From a virus: a stretch of DNA of 30,228 bases. The notes under the pieces were generated by a model that did no database searches, was not told where the DNA came from, and saw only the letters and a program-made list of their open reading frames with translations. The stretch is taken from positions 1 through 30,228 of IMG/VR virus record IMGVR_UViG_3300045996_000861; one strand, written 5' to 3'. The position numbers were made by a program, and so were the translations under genes. Shown one piece after another: positions 1 through 6,366 of this stretch (positions within the stretch are counted from its first letter, which is position 1; every line of letters starts with the position of its first letter).

Positions 1-245
1 TAAAAGTAATCCCAAACTAACACAGAAAAGAAGCACCAACTTATTGTTGTGATGCATTGGTATAGCAGCGATTGAGTAGTTAACTTATGCTTTTTATGCT
101 CCATGCCCAAACGCAACATGAACGCAAGTGCGACACATAGCCCGTACCACATCCACATTGAAGGATCTGCTATGATAGGCAAAGCAATCATTCTGATAAC
201 AACTACATCTGCAATGGCGTATACATATCTCATTACTATGTTCAT
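1..245 (-). CDS. Partial small membrane protein, candidate holin or lysis-associated (runs off left edge)
   Basis: This reading frame has no stop before the window edge, so about 81 residues of an incomplete protein are visible. It starts at the ATG at 245, which overlaps the stop of the preceding gene as ATGA, a sign of translational coupling. It is hydrophobic, with likely membrane segments near residues 8-26, 30-44 and 62-80 separated by a basic stretch (EHKKHK). The final gene of a leftward late operon, behind tail fibres and another membrane protein, is where holins usually lie. I recognise no specific holin family, so the function is inferred from position and hydrophobicity alone. A 61-residue frame overlapping it at 94-279 has a cysteine/histidine-rich, non-protein-like composition and is a shadow. 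Confidence 0.65.
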   Translation of the reverse strand, partial: MNIVMRYVYAIADVVVIRMIALPIIADPSMWMWYGLCVALAFMLRLGMEHKKHKLTTQSLLYQCITTISWCFFSVLVWDYF

Positions 246-580
246 GTTTTCTTAATTGCGCAGTGAACGACAAAACCAATTAACGTTAACCCCGCAATAT
301 GTGCAAATATAGGTGTATTAAACAGAGCAAACGACACGCCGAAGAGAATACAAGCCAAAACGTACAGGCCGCCGATTAATCCCGCAGCTGTTAAGTACTG
401 GAAAAACAGTGTTTCGCTAGGCGTGTTCGGCTTGCCTTTAAATAAGAAATAGCACAGGACTCCCACAAATAGAATTTGAACTGCTCTATCTATTCCAGAC
501 CATAGCGGCAACCCTGGTACGATCGGGGATAAATAAACGATTGTCCAAAGCATATAAAGGAATCCTGCGCAGATTTTCAT
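242..580 (-). CDS. Four-helix integral membrane protein, possible lysis-module component
   Basis: This 112-residue protein has about four predicted membrane helices (near residues 4-24, 34-48, 60-84 and 88-106) and a basic tail ending in KKT. Its ATG shares a base with the stop of the upstream 37-residue gene (TAATG), and its own stop overlaps the next ATG (ATGA), so the three genes form a coupled chain. Size, hydrophobicity and position after the tail-fibre genes suit a holin, antiholin or similar lysis accessory. No catalytic motif or family signature is recognisable, so this is a positional inference. An endolysin, if present, would lie beyond the left edge. Confidence 0.7.
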   Translation of the reverse strand: MKICAGFLYMLWTIVYLSPIVPGLPLWSGIDRAVQILFVGVLCYFLFKGKPNTPSETLFFQYLTAAGLIGGLYVLACILFGVSFALFNTPIFAHIAGLTLIGFVVHCAIKKT

Positions 581-693
581 TACTTCTTAGGCGCTTTAAC
601 TTTTTTCGGCTTCTTAGGCTTGTCAGTTGAAGCGATCCTGTTTCCTCCTTCGGGTTTACGGGGATCTTTAGGCTGTTCTTTGTCGTCGGGCAT
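580..693 (-). CDS. Small lysine/proline-rich protein (37 aa)
   Basis: This is a short gene of 37 codons running from ATG 693 to TAA 580. It starts with an acidic stretch (MPDDKEQPKD) and ends in a run of K-P-K-K repeats, so it is highly charged and probably disordered. Its stop is fused to the start of the four-helix membrane protein gene (TAATG), which supports it as a real, translated gene. It is the first gene after a recognisable promoter at 720-750. Nothing identifies its function. It could be a leader cistron for the membrane proteins that follow or a small lysis accessory. Confidence 0.55.
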   Translation of the reverse strand: MPDDKEQPKDPRKPEGGNRIASTDKPKKPKKVKAPKK

Positions 694-719
694 AGCTATA
701 AGATTAAGTTAACAATTCT

Positions 720-750
720 TAAAGGTAACAACTTCGATACATATAAACAA
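720..750 (-). promoter_or_regulatory. Leftward promoter for the putative lysis genes
   Basis: Read on the minus strand, TTG (748-750), a 20-bp spacer and TACCTTTA (720-727) fit the Bacteroidota pattern of a -33 TTG/TTTG and a -7 TAnnTTTG, with one mismatch. The bases before the -7 element (GTTGT) match those at the promoters near 11866 and 14624. It lies 26 bp upstream of the 37-residue gene. Confidence 0.6.
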
Positions 751-802
751 CCTATCATTTTTACCCCTACATTTAGTCATTCATTTATAGGTTATTTTGG
801 GG

Positions 803-840
803 AAGCCTGGTAAGGTGGATGCTAAACCAGGCTTTATTTA
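803..840 (+). terminator. Intrinsic terminator or attenuator in the leader of the 852 gene
   Basis: A perfect 9-bp stem (AAGCCTGGT at 803-811 with ACCAGGCTT at 826-834) is followed by a T-rich tract (TTTATTTA). It is a terminator for rightward transcription. No rightward gene lies upstream in this interval, so it sits in the leader of the small-gene island starting at 852. TAnnTTTG-like sequences at 768-775 and 792-799 lie just before it. It may be an attenuator, or end a very short RNA. Confidence 0.6.
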
Positions 841-851
841 AACAGGATGTT

Positions 852-1058
852 ATGAGCAAAACAGGATCAAAAATAATAGAAATAACAGGGTGTAAAGGCT
901 GCCCTTTTCAAAATATGCATTGGAATGCTGGCAAAATGGATCAGTGCAATTTAGGAGCGGGGCAAGACAATGAATTCGATTACATAAGAATTCCTGAATC
1001 TGGCATACTTGTAGACTGCCCTGTAAAAAATGGGTGCGTAACCGTAAAACTGAAATGA
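852..1058 (+). CDS. Small cysteine-rich protein, probable metal binder (68 aa)
   Basis: This is the first gene of a rightward island of five small genes. An ATG at 819 lies inside the terminator hairpin, so the ATG at 852 (MSKTGSKIIEI) is the better start. The 68-residue product has paired cysteines: GCKGCPF near residue 13, a single C near residue 32, and DCPVKNGC near residue 55. That spacing suggests a zinc site or disulphides. Small cysteine-rich proteins with a C-x2-CPF pattern are, in my experience, common in Bacteroidota phages, but I cannot name a function. The gene is separated by 11 bp from the next ORF, and its expression would have to pass the hairpin at 803-840. Confidence 0.65.
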   Translation: MSKTGSKIIEITGCKGCPFQNMHWNAGKMDQCNLGAGQDNEFDYIRIPESGILVDCPVKNGCVTVKLK

Positions 1059-1069
1059 TCTAATATAAC

Positions 1070-1153
1070 ATGAAACTAACTAACATACACATATGGCTTA
1101 TATCAATAACAATCGCAATCATTTTGACGGCCATAGGAATTTGCATAAAATGA
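1070..1153 (+). CDS. Single-pass membrane micropeptide (27 aa)
   Basis: ATG 1070 opens a 27-codon frame whose product is almost entirely one hydrophobic helix (IWLISITIAIILTAIGI) between short polar ends. Its TGA overlaps the next gene's ATG (ATGA at 1150-1153), which supports translation as part of the chain. Membrane micropeptides of phages can act in superinfection exclusion or host takeover, but nothing here proves that. It is small enough to be a chance frame, and the coupling is the main support. Confidence 0.5.
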   Translation: MKLTNIHIWLISITIAIILTAIGICIK

Positions 1154-1305
1154 AAACAGAAAAGGCAATTGTAAATTTCAGCAGGCTAAATAATAATAGT
1201 GGTGAATATGAAACTATCCATGAATGGGAAGTTGAAGTTATTCGCTTGAGTAGATTTTCCAGGATAAAAAACAGAATATTGAAATTTCTTAGGCTTAGAA
1301 AATGA
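1150..1305 (+). CDS. Small basic hypothetical protein (51 aa)
   Basis: The start is taken at the ATG overlapping the stop of the membrane micropeptide (MKTEKAIVNF). A longer frame from 1093 exists but would overlap that gene almost completely. The product is 51 residues, with a mixed middle and a strongly basic C-terminus (RLSRFSRIKNRILKFLRLRK), which could be amphipathic or nucleic-acid binding. It overlaps the following gene by ATGA. No family is recognised. Confidence 0.55.
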   Translation: MKTEKAIVNFSRLNNNSGEYETIHEWEVEVIRLSRFSRIKNRILKFLRLRK

Positions 1306-1505
1306 TCAAAGTAGAATTTACCAAGGAATACAAAGGCGTTACATCGATTGTGTGCGATCATCTGCAGACACATGAACTGTTGCTACCGAGATCAGAAATA
1401 AAGCAGGTGATTGCCGAGCTTTACATTCATAAAAGTAAAAAGCCGTTTGAAATCCCGGCTAACCTAATCAAACATATAAGTTCATTTAATCCATTGCCGG
1501 TATGA
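1302..1505 (+). CDS. Small hypothetical protein (67 aa)
   Basis: This 67-residue protein (MIKVEFTKEYKGVTSIVCDH...) has the composition of a folded alpha/beta domain: an opening beta-strand pattern followed by a helix (EIKQVIAELYIHK). Both ends overlap its neighbours by ATGA, so it is the fourth link of a five-gene coupled chain. The family is not recognised and no catalytic motif is visible. Confidence 0.6.
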   Translation: MIKVEFTKEYKGVTSIVCDHLQTHELLLPRSEIKQVIAELYIHKSKKPFEIPANLIKHISSFNPLPV

Positions 1506-1612
1506 CCGCACTAATTATCTCAGGCATTGTAATTGCCGTCCTGTTTATCTTCAAAGGCAAGATTTGCAGAAGTATTGAGTCTTGTAAAGAGGATGATTCT
1601 GATCTAATTTAA
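1502..1612 (+). CDS. Small single-pass membrane protein (36 aa)
   Basis: The last gene of the rightward chain starts at the ATG overlapping the previous stop (ATGA at 1502-1505) and encodes 36 residues. The N-terminal half is a clear membrane helix (ALIISGIVIAVLFIF), followed by KGKICRSIESC and an acidic tail. It ends at 1612 and overlaps the tail of the convergent fibre gene by 4 bp. No terminator is visible between the converging genes, so the two transcripts may overlap. The function is unknown. A role in excluding other phages is only a guess from size and topology. Confidence 0.55.
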   Translation: MTALIISGIVIAVLFIFKGKICRSIESCKEDDSDLI

Positions 1613-2844
1613 TGCACAATTTTCATGATGTCCCCGGTCCTGTACACAGACCCAACGGCTAAGCCTCCAGTAATTGCCGCTGCATTATCTGCATACTCAA
1701 CAACAGTGATTTTAGTCGTTCCAGAGAACGATGGCGATGCTAAAGGGGCGATTACAGCTGGGTCGATAGCAACAGTTCCTGATGTAGAAAAAGCACCCTG
1801 GATAGACATTCCATATCCCCTAACAACAGATGTTACCGTTCCTACTGTCCATGATCTATTTGTAGATAGGTCTTGTGTGACGCTGTTTATCGTTAAAGTA
1901 CGTGCCAGTGGTGTATAATAAGTATTGGCCCATGCACCGTTAACAATCTGGTTTGTGTTGATGTTTGAGGCAGGAGTTGGTACTATAGGAGTGCCAGAAA
2001 AAGTAGGTGAGTTCTGTAATACAACTGATCCGCTACCAGTAGCAGTAGTACTGCCTGTCCCTCCGTTTAAAATTGGCACAACCCCTGTACTAACTAAGTT
2101 TTTGCTTGCATCAGTGAACATAGGCAATGAGGCTGCTAGATTTGGAATATTAACCACCCCGCTTGTGGTGATGCTTAGATGTACAGCACTTCCGGATTTT
2201 ATCATAAAAGGGAACCTGGTAGCCGAGGCGTTTAACCCTAGCCCCCAATAGGAATTTGTGGCGTCGATAAACAATCCTGCCCTGGGATTGTTCGTTCCGT
2301 CCTCTATTTGAGTGGCTAAACCGGCCATACCAGATATGGCAGTAGCCCCAAACTTAGGAACAAAGGCGGTGCCTCCAGATGGTATTGTTTTAAGGGCAAC
2401 GTCTGATCCAATAACAGCGCCGGTAGTAAATACCGCCCCCGTACTCCATGTTTTCTTTCCGGATACTGTCTGAGCAGTGGTAGTATTAACTACCCCGTCT
2501 GTTTCTATCGAATCTATCCTATCCTTTTGAACATTTAAAAGATTCTTAACGCTTAAATCAGCAGAGTCAACCCTAGTTTTTGTATAGTAATCACCTAATA
2601 CTGTAGAGGTAAAGTTATTCCTTAGATTGGTAAGGGAATCCGTTAAATCAGTTATTCCTGCAAACTCTTTATAAAATGCACTAATGCCATTAGCGGTAAA
2701 CCGGCCAAATAGCCGGGTAGTGTCAAGATTTTTATAAACAAAGAACTGCTGAGAGGTAGCAGACTTTGTGCCAGACGGGGGTTGTTGCGCATAAACACCT
2801 ATTGTCAATACGCATAGAAATAAAATCAGATATATCTTTTTCAT
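1609..2844 (-). CDS. Fibre-like protein with N-terminal signal peptide
   Basis: This 411-residue protein begins with a classic Bacteroidota secretion signal: MKK, a hydrophobic core, then cleavage after VYA before QQ. The rest resembles a phage tail fibre. It is rich in T, S, G and N, has short repeats such as LNGGTGSTTATGSGSV and NSPTFSGTPIVPTPAS, a DYYTKTRVDSADLS segment similar to one in the upstream spike, and a compact C-terminal end (YADNAAAITGGLAVGSVYRTGD). It lies 5 bp downstream of the beta-helix spike gene, in the same operon. It is probably a virion receptor-binding or fibre protein. The export signal is odd for a part assembled in the cytoplasm, so it might instead be a secreted or surface protein. 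Confidence 0.75.
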   Translation of the reverse strand: MKKIYLILFLCVLTIGVYAQQPPSGTKSATSQQFFVYKNLDTTRLFGRFTANGISAFYKEFAGITDLTDSLTNLRNNFTSTVLGDYYTKTRVDSADLSVKNLLNVQKDRIDSIETDGVVNTTTAQTVSGKKTWSTGAVFTTGAVIGSDVALKTIPSGGTAFVPKFGATAISGMAGLATQIEDGTNNPRAGLFIDATNSYWGLGLNASATRFPFMIKSGSAVHLSITTSGVVNIPNLAASLPMFTDASKNLVSTGVVPILNGGTGSTTATGSGSVVLQNSPTFSGTPIVPTPASNINTNQIVNGAWANTYYTPLARTLTINSVTQDLSTNRSWTVGTVTSVVRGYGMSIQGAFSTSGTVAIDPAVIAPLASPSFSGTTKITVVEYADNAAAITGGLAVGSVYRTGDIMKIVH

Positions 2845-2849
2845 AAAAA

Positions 2850-5180
2850 TTAGTTTATAATTCTGTCTGCAACAGGAACATTACTTAATACATATATTGC
2901 TTTATCGGTAACTTCATCAACAACATGGAGCCTAGCAAACCCACCTGCTACAGAAATATCACCATTACCCGCAGCCGGAGCAGTGGCATTCTCAGTAACC
3001 TCACATCCATCAATCCACCATTCTGCAATATTTCCAGTAGTTCCACCCGCAGCAGAAGAAAGGTACATCCCTACTATAGATGAGTTTCTTGTTTTAACCC
3101 CACCCATAAAGCACTTAGTACCGCCAACATCCACAATATTGCCGCCGTCCTGATGGTCTGCATACATTCCCCCAAAACGATACCCGAAACAATCTTCATG
3201 CGATGTAGATCCCTGGTTATTCAAATCAGTCCTGTTAAATCCATTACGGGTTGCAATGCACCCTACTTCAATAAAGTGAGGCGATAACGTTGTCCCGCCA
3301 CCTAAAAGGTCATCCCCAAAGTGATAGTTGAATCCGTCCCTTGTACTCAAGCTCACCTCTGATTCGTCTGTGGAAATACACAGTCCAATATCCCTAATTG
3401 CAAGCCCGTTTTCTCTCACGCCCAACCATCGACAAGATTTATTATAAAACACACTATCTTCCCATACATTGCCGTCACCTTTTACAACAAACCTCGGCAT
3501 ACCCGTGAACGTTATACCCTCCATGTAAAGCTTATAATTCCCTGTAAAAGTTATCAGCATTTCATTGCCTATAGTCTCGTGAATAATGCTGATGTCTTTT
3601 GCCATAAGCCGACGTCCGTCAAAAGGGTGTAGCAGTATGCCGCCCCCAGACTCCCTATAGTAACTGCCAGGCGTAGAATCAACAAGGGCAACAGACCCTG
3701 CTAAAGTGTAAGTTTTAGGTGTTTGGTCTACCGTACGGCAATGCGTGTCCATTATTAATATAGGTGTGCCTTGTGCTTCTGTAGCCCTTCTCCACACATT
3801 CGTATATCCACCTTCTTTAGACCATGCGCCTTTTTGTGGTGTACCAGCTATGACAGGCCCACCTACTGCTATAATAGCTAAATCTTTGTTAATGGTCATT
3901 GAGGCGGCAAACTGAGACTGCCCCTGTAGCACGCCGGATTTTATGTAAATGATATCTGGATTTAAAGCCAATGCGTGATCAAATCTCTTTTTTGCGGTTG
4001 CCCACGTTAACCCGTCATTTGTGTTTGACGGGTCACCATTCGCAACATCAGGGTTAACGTATACAGCTTTGCTAACAAAATCCGCAATGGTTTCTGCCTT
4101 GTACACAGAAAGATCAGTTAATAAAGTGACATTTCCTGCTGAATCTTTAAAATACCTCATTACTCCGGCCCTATGTCCAAAGTTTGGCGTTGTGTAGTAT
4201 CCGCTCCTATAGCTCACCCCCTTTCCTACTCTCCATCCGTAAGACAAGGAAGGGACATCGCTTGATATTACATTTTTAGTTGCAGTCCATGGCAGGTTAT
4301 ATAGCATTCGTACGGAGCCAGATGTATAGGGCGCGGCTTTCCATAATATGGTTTTATCGGAGCCTATGTTTGAGTTGGCATCTAATCCAGCGTAGCCGCT
4401 ATTTTGATCTTTCTCTGATTTGTTTTGCTTGATTAAATCAAGCTCATCATACAGCTCACCAGTTATATCTATAGAACTTCCAGCTACACCCTGAGCAAAC
4501 AATATTCCTGATTCCGTTAATCCGTTGTAAACGATTTCAACTAAATCTCCGCTTGTGTCATAAACTCTTTGTTCCGAATACCCGTTAACCTTATTAAAGG
4601 TATCATCACCGTTATCGGTCATGGGTGTGAGGGTAGGGTTATTGCCAAATAAATTTCTACGGCCCGCTGTCCATTCTATTGAAATGTCGCTTTCTGAACC
4701 GCCATAAGGTATTTTTAAAAATGATAGCTTAGCGTCTATTTCCCCGTATGAGTATGCCCCAACCTGAGAGGCTGTAACTTCATGGGGATTACTTGTGTCG
4801 GAAATATGCTCAGAAATAATTGTATTTATTCCTAGCAGGAAATCATCTATCTGTATTTTGGTATAGTACGGCGTTAAATCAACACTATTCGTTTTCAGTA
4901 CTAAATTGCCGTTCGCTGTGCCATCTTTATACCAATAAGCATCATTAACGCCGCCTGTAATTACACCATTCAATAAGGTACCACCTGTATTTATAATCAC
5001 ATCAAAAGTTGGGTCACGATAAGAAAGGATGTTGAAATAGCTGTTAACCTCAGCAATATTTAAGAACGGCCTGAACTTAAAATTTACTGCATCATAGAAT
5101 AAACTTTTGGCATTCAAAGGACTGTCCGACGTTGCGAAAGGGATGTTTTGAGCTTTGAATAAAGATGGGTTATAAGCCAT
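2850..5180 (-). CDS. Tail fibre/spike protein with right-handed beta-helix domain
   Basis: This is a 776-residue structural protein. Residues about 1-170 look like a fibre shaft and attachment region, including the motif DTSNPHEVTASQVGA typical of phage fibre repeats. From about residue 365, YVNPDVANGDPSNTNDGLTW followed by WATAKKRFDHALA marks the start of a pectate-lyase-like right-handed beta-helix of the kind used by tailspikes to bind or cut surface polysaccharide. The later N/G/V-rich stretch (IKDISIIHE, LYMEGITFTGM) continues that pattern. Catalytic residues cannot be identified. Its start overlaps the upstream gene's end by 11 bp. The role is host recognition at the tail tip, with possible depolymerase activity as an inference. 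Confidence 0.8.
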   Translation of the reverse strand: MAYNPSLFKAQNIPFATSDSPLNAKSLFYDAVNFKFRPFLNIAEVNSYFNILSYRDPTFDVIINTGGTLLNGVITGGVNDAYWYKDGTANGNLVLKTNSVDLTPYYTKIQIDDFLLGINTIISEHISDTSNPHEVTASQVGAYSYGEIDAKLSFLKIPYGGSESDISIEWTAGRRNLFGNNPTLTPMTDNGDDTFNKVNGYSEQRVYDTSGDLVEIVYNGLTESGILFAQGVAGSSIDITGELYDELDLIKQNKSEKDQNSGYAGLDANSNIGSDKTILWKAAPYTSGSVRMLYNLPWTATKNVISSDVPSLSYGWRVGKGVSYRSGYYTTPNFGHRAGVMRYFKDSAGNVTLLTDLSVYKAETIADFVSKAVYVNPDVANGDPSNTNDGLTWATAKKRFDHALALNPDIIYIKSGVLQGQSQFAASMTINKDLAIIAVGGPVIAGTPQKGAWSKEGGYTNVWRRATEAQGTPILIMDTHCRTVDQTPKTYTLAGSVALVDSTPGSYYRESGGGILLHPFDGRRLMAKDISIIHETIGNEMLITFTGNYKLYMEGITFTGMPRFVVKGDGNVWEDSVFYNKSCRWLGVRENGLAIRDIGLCISTDESEVSLSTRDGFNYHFGDDLLGGGTTLSPHFIEVGCIATRNGFNRTDLNNQGSTSHEDCFGYRFGGMYADHQDGGNIVDVGGTKCFMGGVKTRNSSIVGMYLSSAAGGTTGNIAEWWIDGCEVTENATAPAAGNGDISVAGGFARLHVVDEVTDKAIYVLSNVPVADRIIN

Positions 5181-5856
5181 TTCTTGTAAAAATTATATTG
5201 TTAGTTTCTTCGTCTAATATAATAGGGGTGCGGGATAAATAGTAATCATTACCGTTAACAGCGTTCATATCGTACCATCTGAAGGAGGGTATTTCCCCCT
5301 CATTAGTTTCATTTATAAAATAGTGGTCAAAAACGGTTTGTCCTGACGGCACTTCAAAGAAAAGATATTTACCGGATGCCGCTAGTGGAAAAGGAATGGT
5401 AAGTGAACTAAACATGCTTGCAACCTGCATATCGAATTGAAACGGGATGTTTTCCTCATCGCCTATGTAATCGGTATCGGAGTACCCATATCGTATTGTC
5501 AGCACTGATGAGATAGTTCGTACTATGGGATCGCTTGTTATAGCTGTAATGGTCAGTTTTTGAACATACGGATAGTCCGGAACGCAATTGGTAATAGTAA
5601 GCCATGCGCCCCGGTATTTTATCAGCATGTTAGGCTTTACCGTTTTGTCGTTACGGTCGCTGATCTCGAAAGTAAATGCAGGCTGGAATATTTCTTGTGC
5701 CTGGCCTAAGTCACGTCTTGCCGCTATTGGCCTTACATGAGCTGTTGTAGCCCAATATACAACCGAGTTAGGAATAACGCCGCCTGAACCGTCCTTAATA
5801 TCCTGGTCTGAATATATCTCTATTCTCTGATTGATAAGGCCGGACGGTGTTCTCAT
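5170..5856 (-). CDS. Head-closure/head-tail adaptor-like protein with extra C-terminal domain
   Basis: The first ~115 residues match the SPP1 gp16/HK97-type head-tail joining family: RIEIYSDQDIKDGSGGVIPN, then WATTAHVRPI, QAQEIFQPAF, and a VKPNMLIKYRGAWLTI segment for the small beta-barrel. These proteins normally close the portal channel and dock the tail. The remaining ~110 residues (YGYSDTDYIGDEENIPFQFD onward) are not part of that fold and look like a beta-rich accessory domain. The gene is misplaced: such adaptors usually lie between the gp6-like connector and the gp10-like gene, which here overlap at 13831 with no room for it. The start is ATG 5856, only 4 bp after a TACATTTG element. 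It may be a relocated adaptor, or a fold reused as a tail-tip adaptor for the spike. Confidence 0.6.
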   Translation of the reverse strand: MRTPSGLINQRIEIYSDQDIKDGSGGVIPNSVVYWATTAHVRPIAARRDLGQAQEIFQPAFTFEISDRNDKTVKPNMLIKYRGAWLTITNCVPDYPYVQKLTITAITSDPIVRTISSVLTIRYGYSDTDYIGDEENIPFQFDMQVASMFSSLTIPFPLAASGKYLFFEVPSGQTVFDHYFINETNEGEIPSFRWYDMNAVNGNDYYLSRTPIILDEETNNIIFTRNGL

Positions 5857-5860
5857 ATGT

Positions 5861-5868
5861 CAAATGTA
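5861..5868 (-). promoter_or_regulatory. Leftward -7 element before the adaptor/spike/fibre genes
   Basis: On the minus strand this is GTTACATTTG, the same extended -7 element seen at 11866, 14624 and 23019. No good TTTG is present 20 bp upstream (AAAA on the plus strand). The ATG follows after 4 bp, so a transcript from here would be nearly leaderless. Confidence 0.5.
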
Positions 5869-5936
5869 ACACATTTGTTGCGTACGATAAAATATTTATT
5901 TGTTACGTTTACATAAACAATTAAAAATAGCGAAAC

Positions 5937-6308
5937 ATGAAAACATTAACATTACTTGAACAACCAGACTTAGAGTTTATTGATAGGCACTTATCTTATT
6001 ATTTACAGGGGGATAAAAACTTTTTTCAGAGAAAAGATAAAGACATGCCTAATTATTTTCACTCGTTTAATGATGGTACGTTTATAAAAGCCGCAAAAAT
6101 AATAGAGTCAGCCACAAAAGAAGATTATGAGGATATAAAGTCTCATGTATGCAAGAGGCTTGATGGCCTTAGAAAGGATCTTTTAGAGTCACAAAAAAAG
6201 ACTGAAAGACTTATAAATGAAATAGGCGATACTAAAGATGTTTTAAAACTGATTGCCGATAGCAAAGATTTCAATTCGGCTATTTACGCTATATTAGATA
6301 CTCGTTAA
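5937..6308 (+). CDS. Hypothetical coiled-coil protein (123 aa), rightward island
   Basis: This single gene runs against the surrounding operon and encodes 123 residues. The N-terminal half is mixed, and the C-terminal half (about residues 70-112) is a long charged helix (LDGLRKDLLESQKKTERLINEI) likely to form a coiled coil. Its leader carries TACGTTTA, close to TAnnTTTG, 23 bp before the ATG. A strong terminator follows directly, so it is an independent transcription unit. This is the layout of a moron gene, that is, an accessory gene added to a phage structural operon. No function can be assigned from sequence. Confidence 0.75.
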   Translation: MKTLTLLEQPDLEFIDRHLSYYLQGDKNFFQRKDKDMPNYFHSFNDGTFIKAAKIIESATKEDYEDIKSHVCKRLDGLRKDLLESQKKTERLINEIGDTKDVLKLIADSKDFNSAIYAILDTR

Positions 6309-6335
6309 GTTTTTCGCTATTCTTAGCGATTGATT

Positions 6336-6366
6336 AGGCCGGGCTTTACTGTTCCGGCCTTTTTTA
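6336..6366 (+). terminator. Terminator of the 5937-6308 gene
   Basis: The stem AGGCCGG (6336-6342) pairs with CCGGCCT (6354-6360) and is followed by a T tract, which fits rightward termination. The minus-strand reading has no T tract, so it serves the rightward gene only. A smaller hairpin (CGCTA/TAGCG) lies just upstream. Confidence 0.85.

Noticed and set aside
94-279. 61-residue minus-strand ORF overlapping the left-edge membrane protein
   Set aside because: It is rich in C and H, with no structure-like pattern, and lies in another frame of a coupled membrane-protein gene whose start overlaps the upstream stop by ATGA.
1625-2251. Plus-strand ORFs opposite the fibre gene
   Set aside because: They mirror the repetitive codon pattern of the fibre gene and have no start context; they are shadows.
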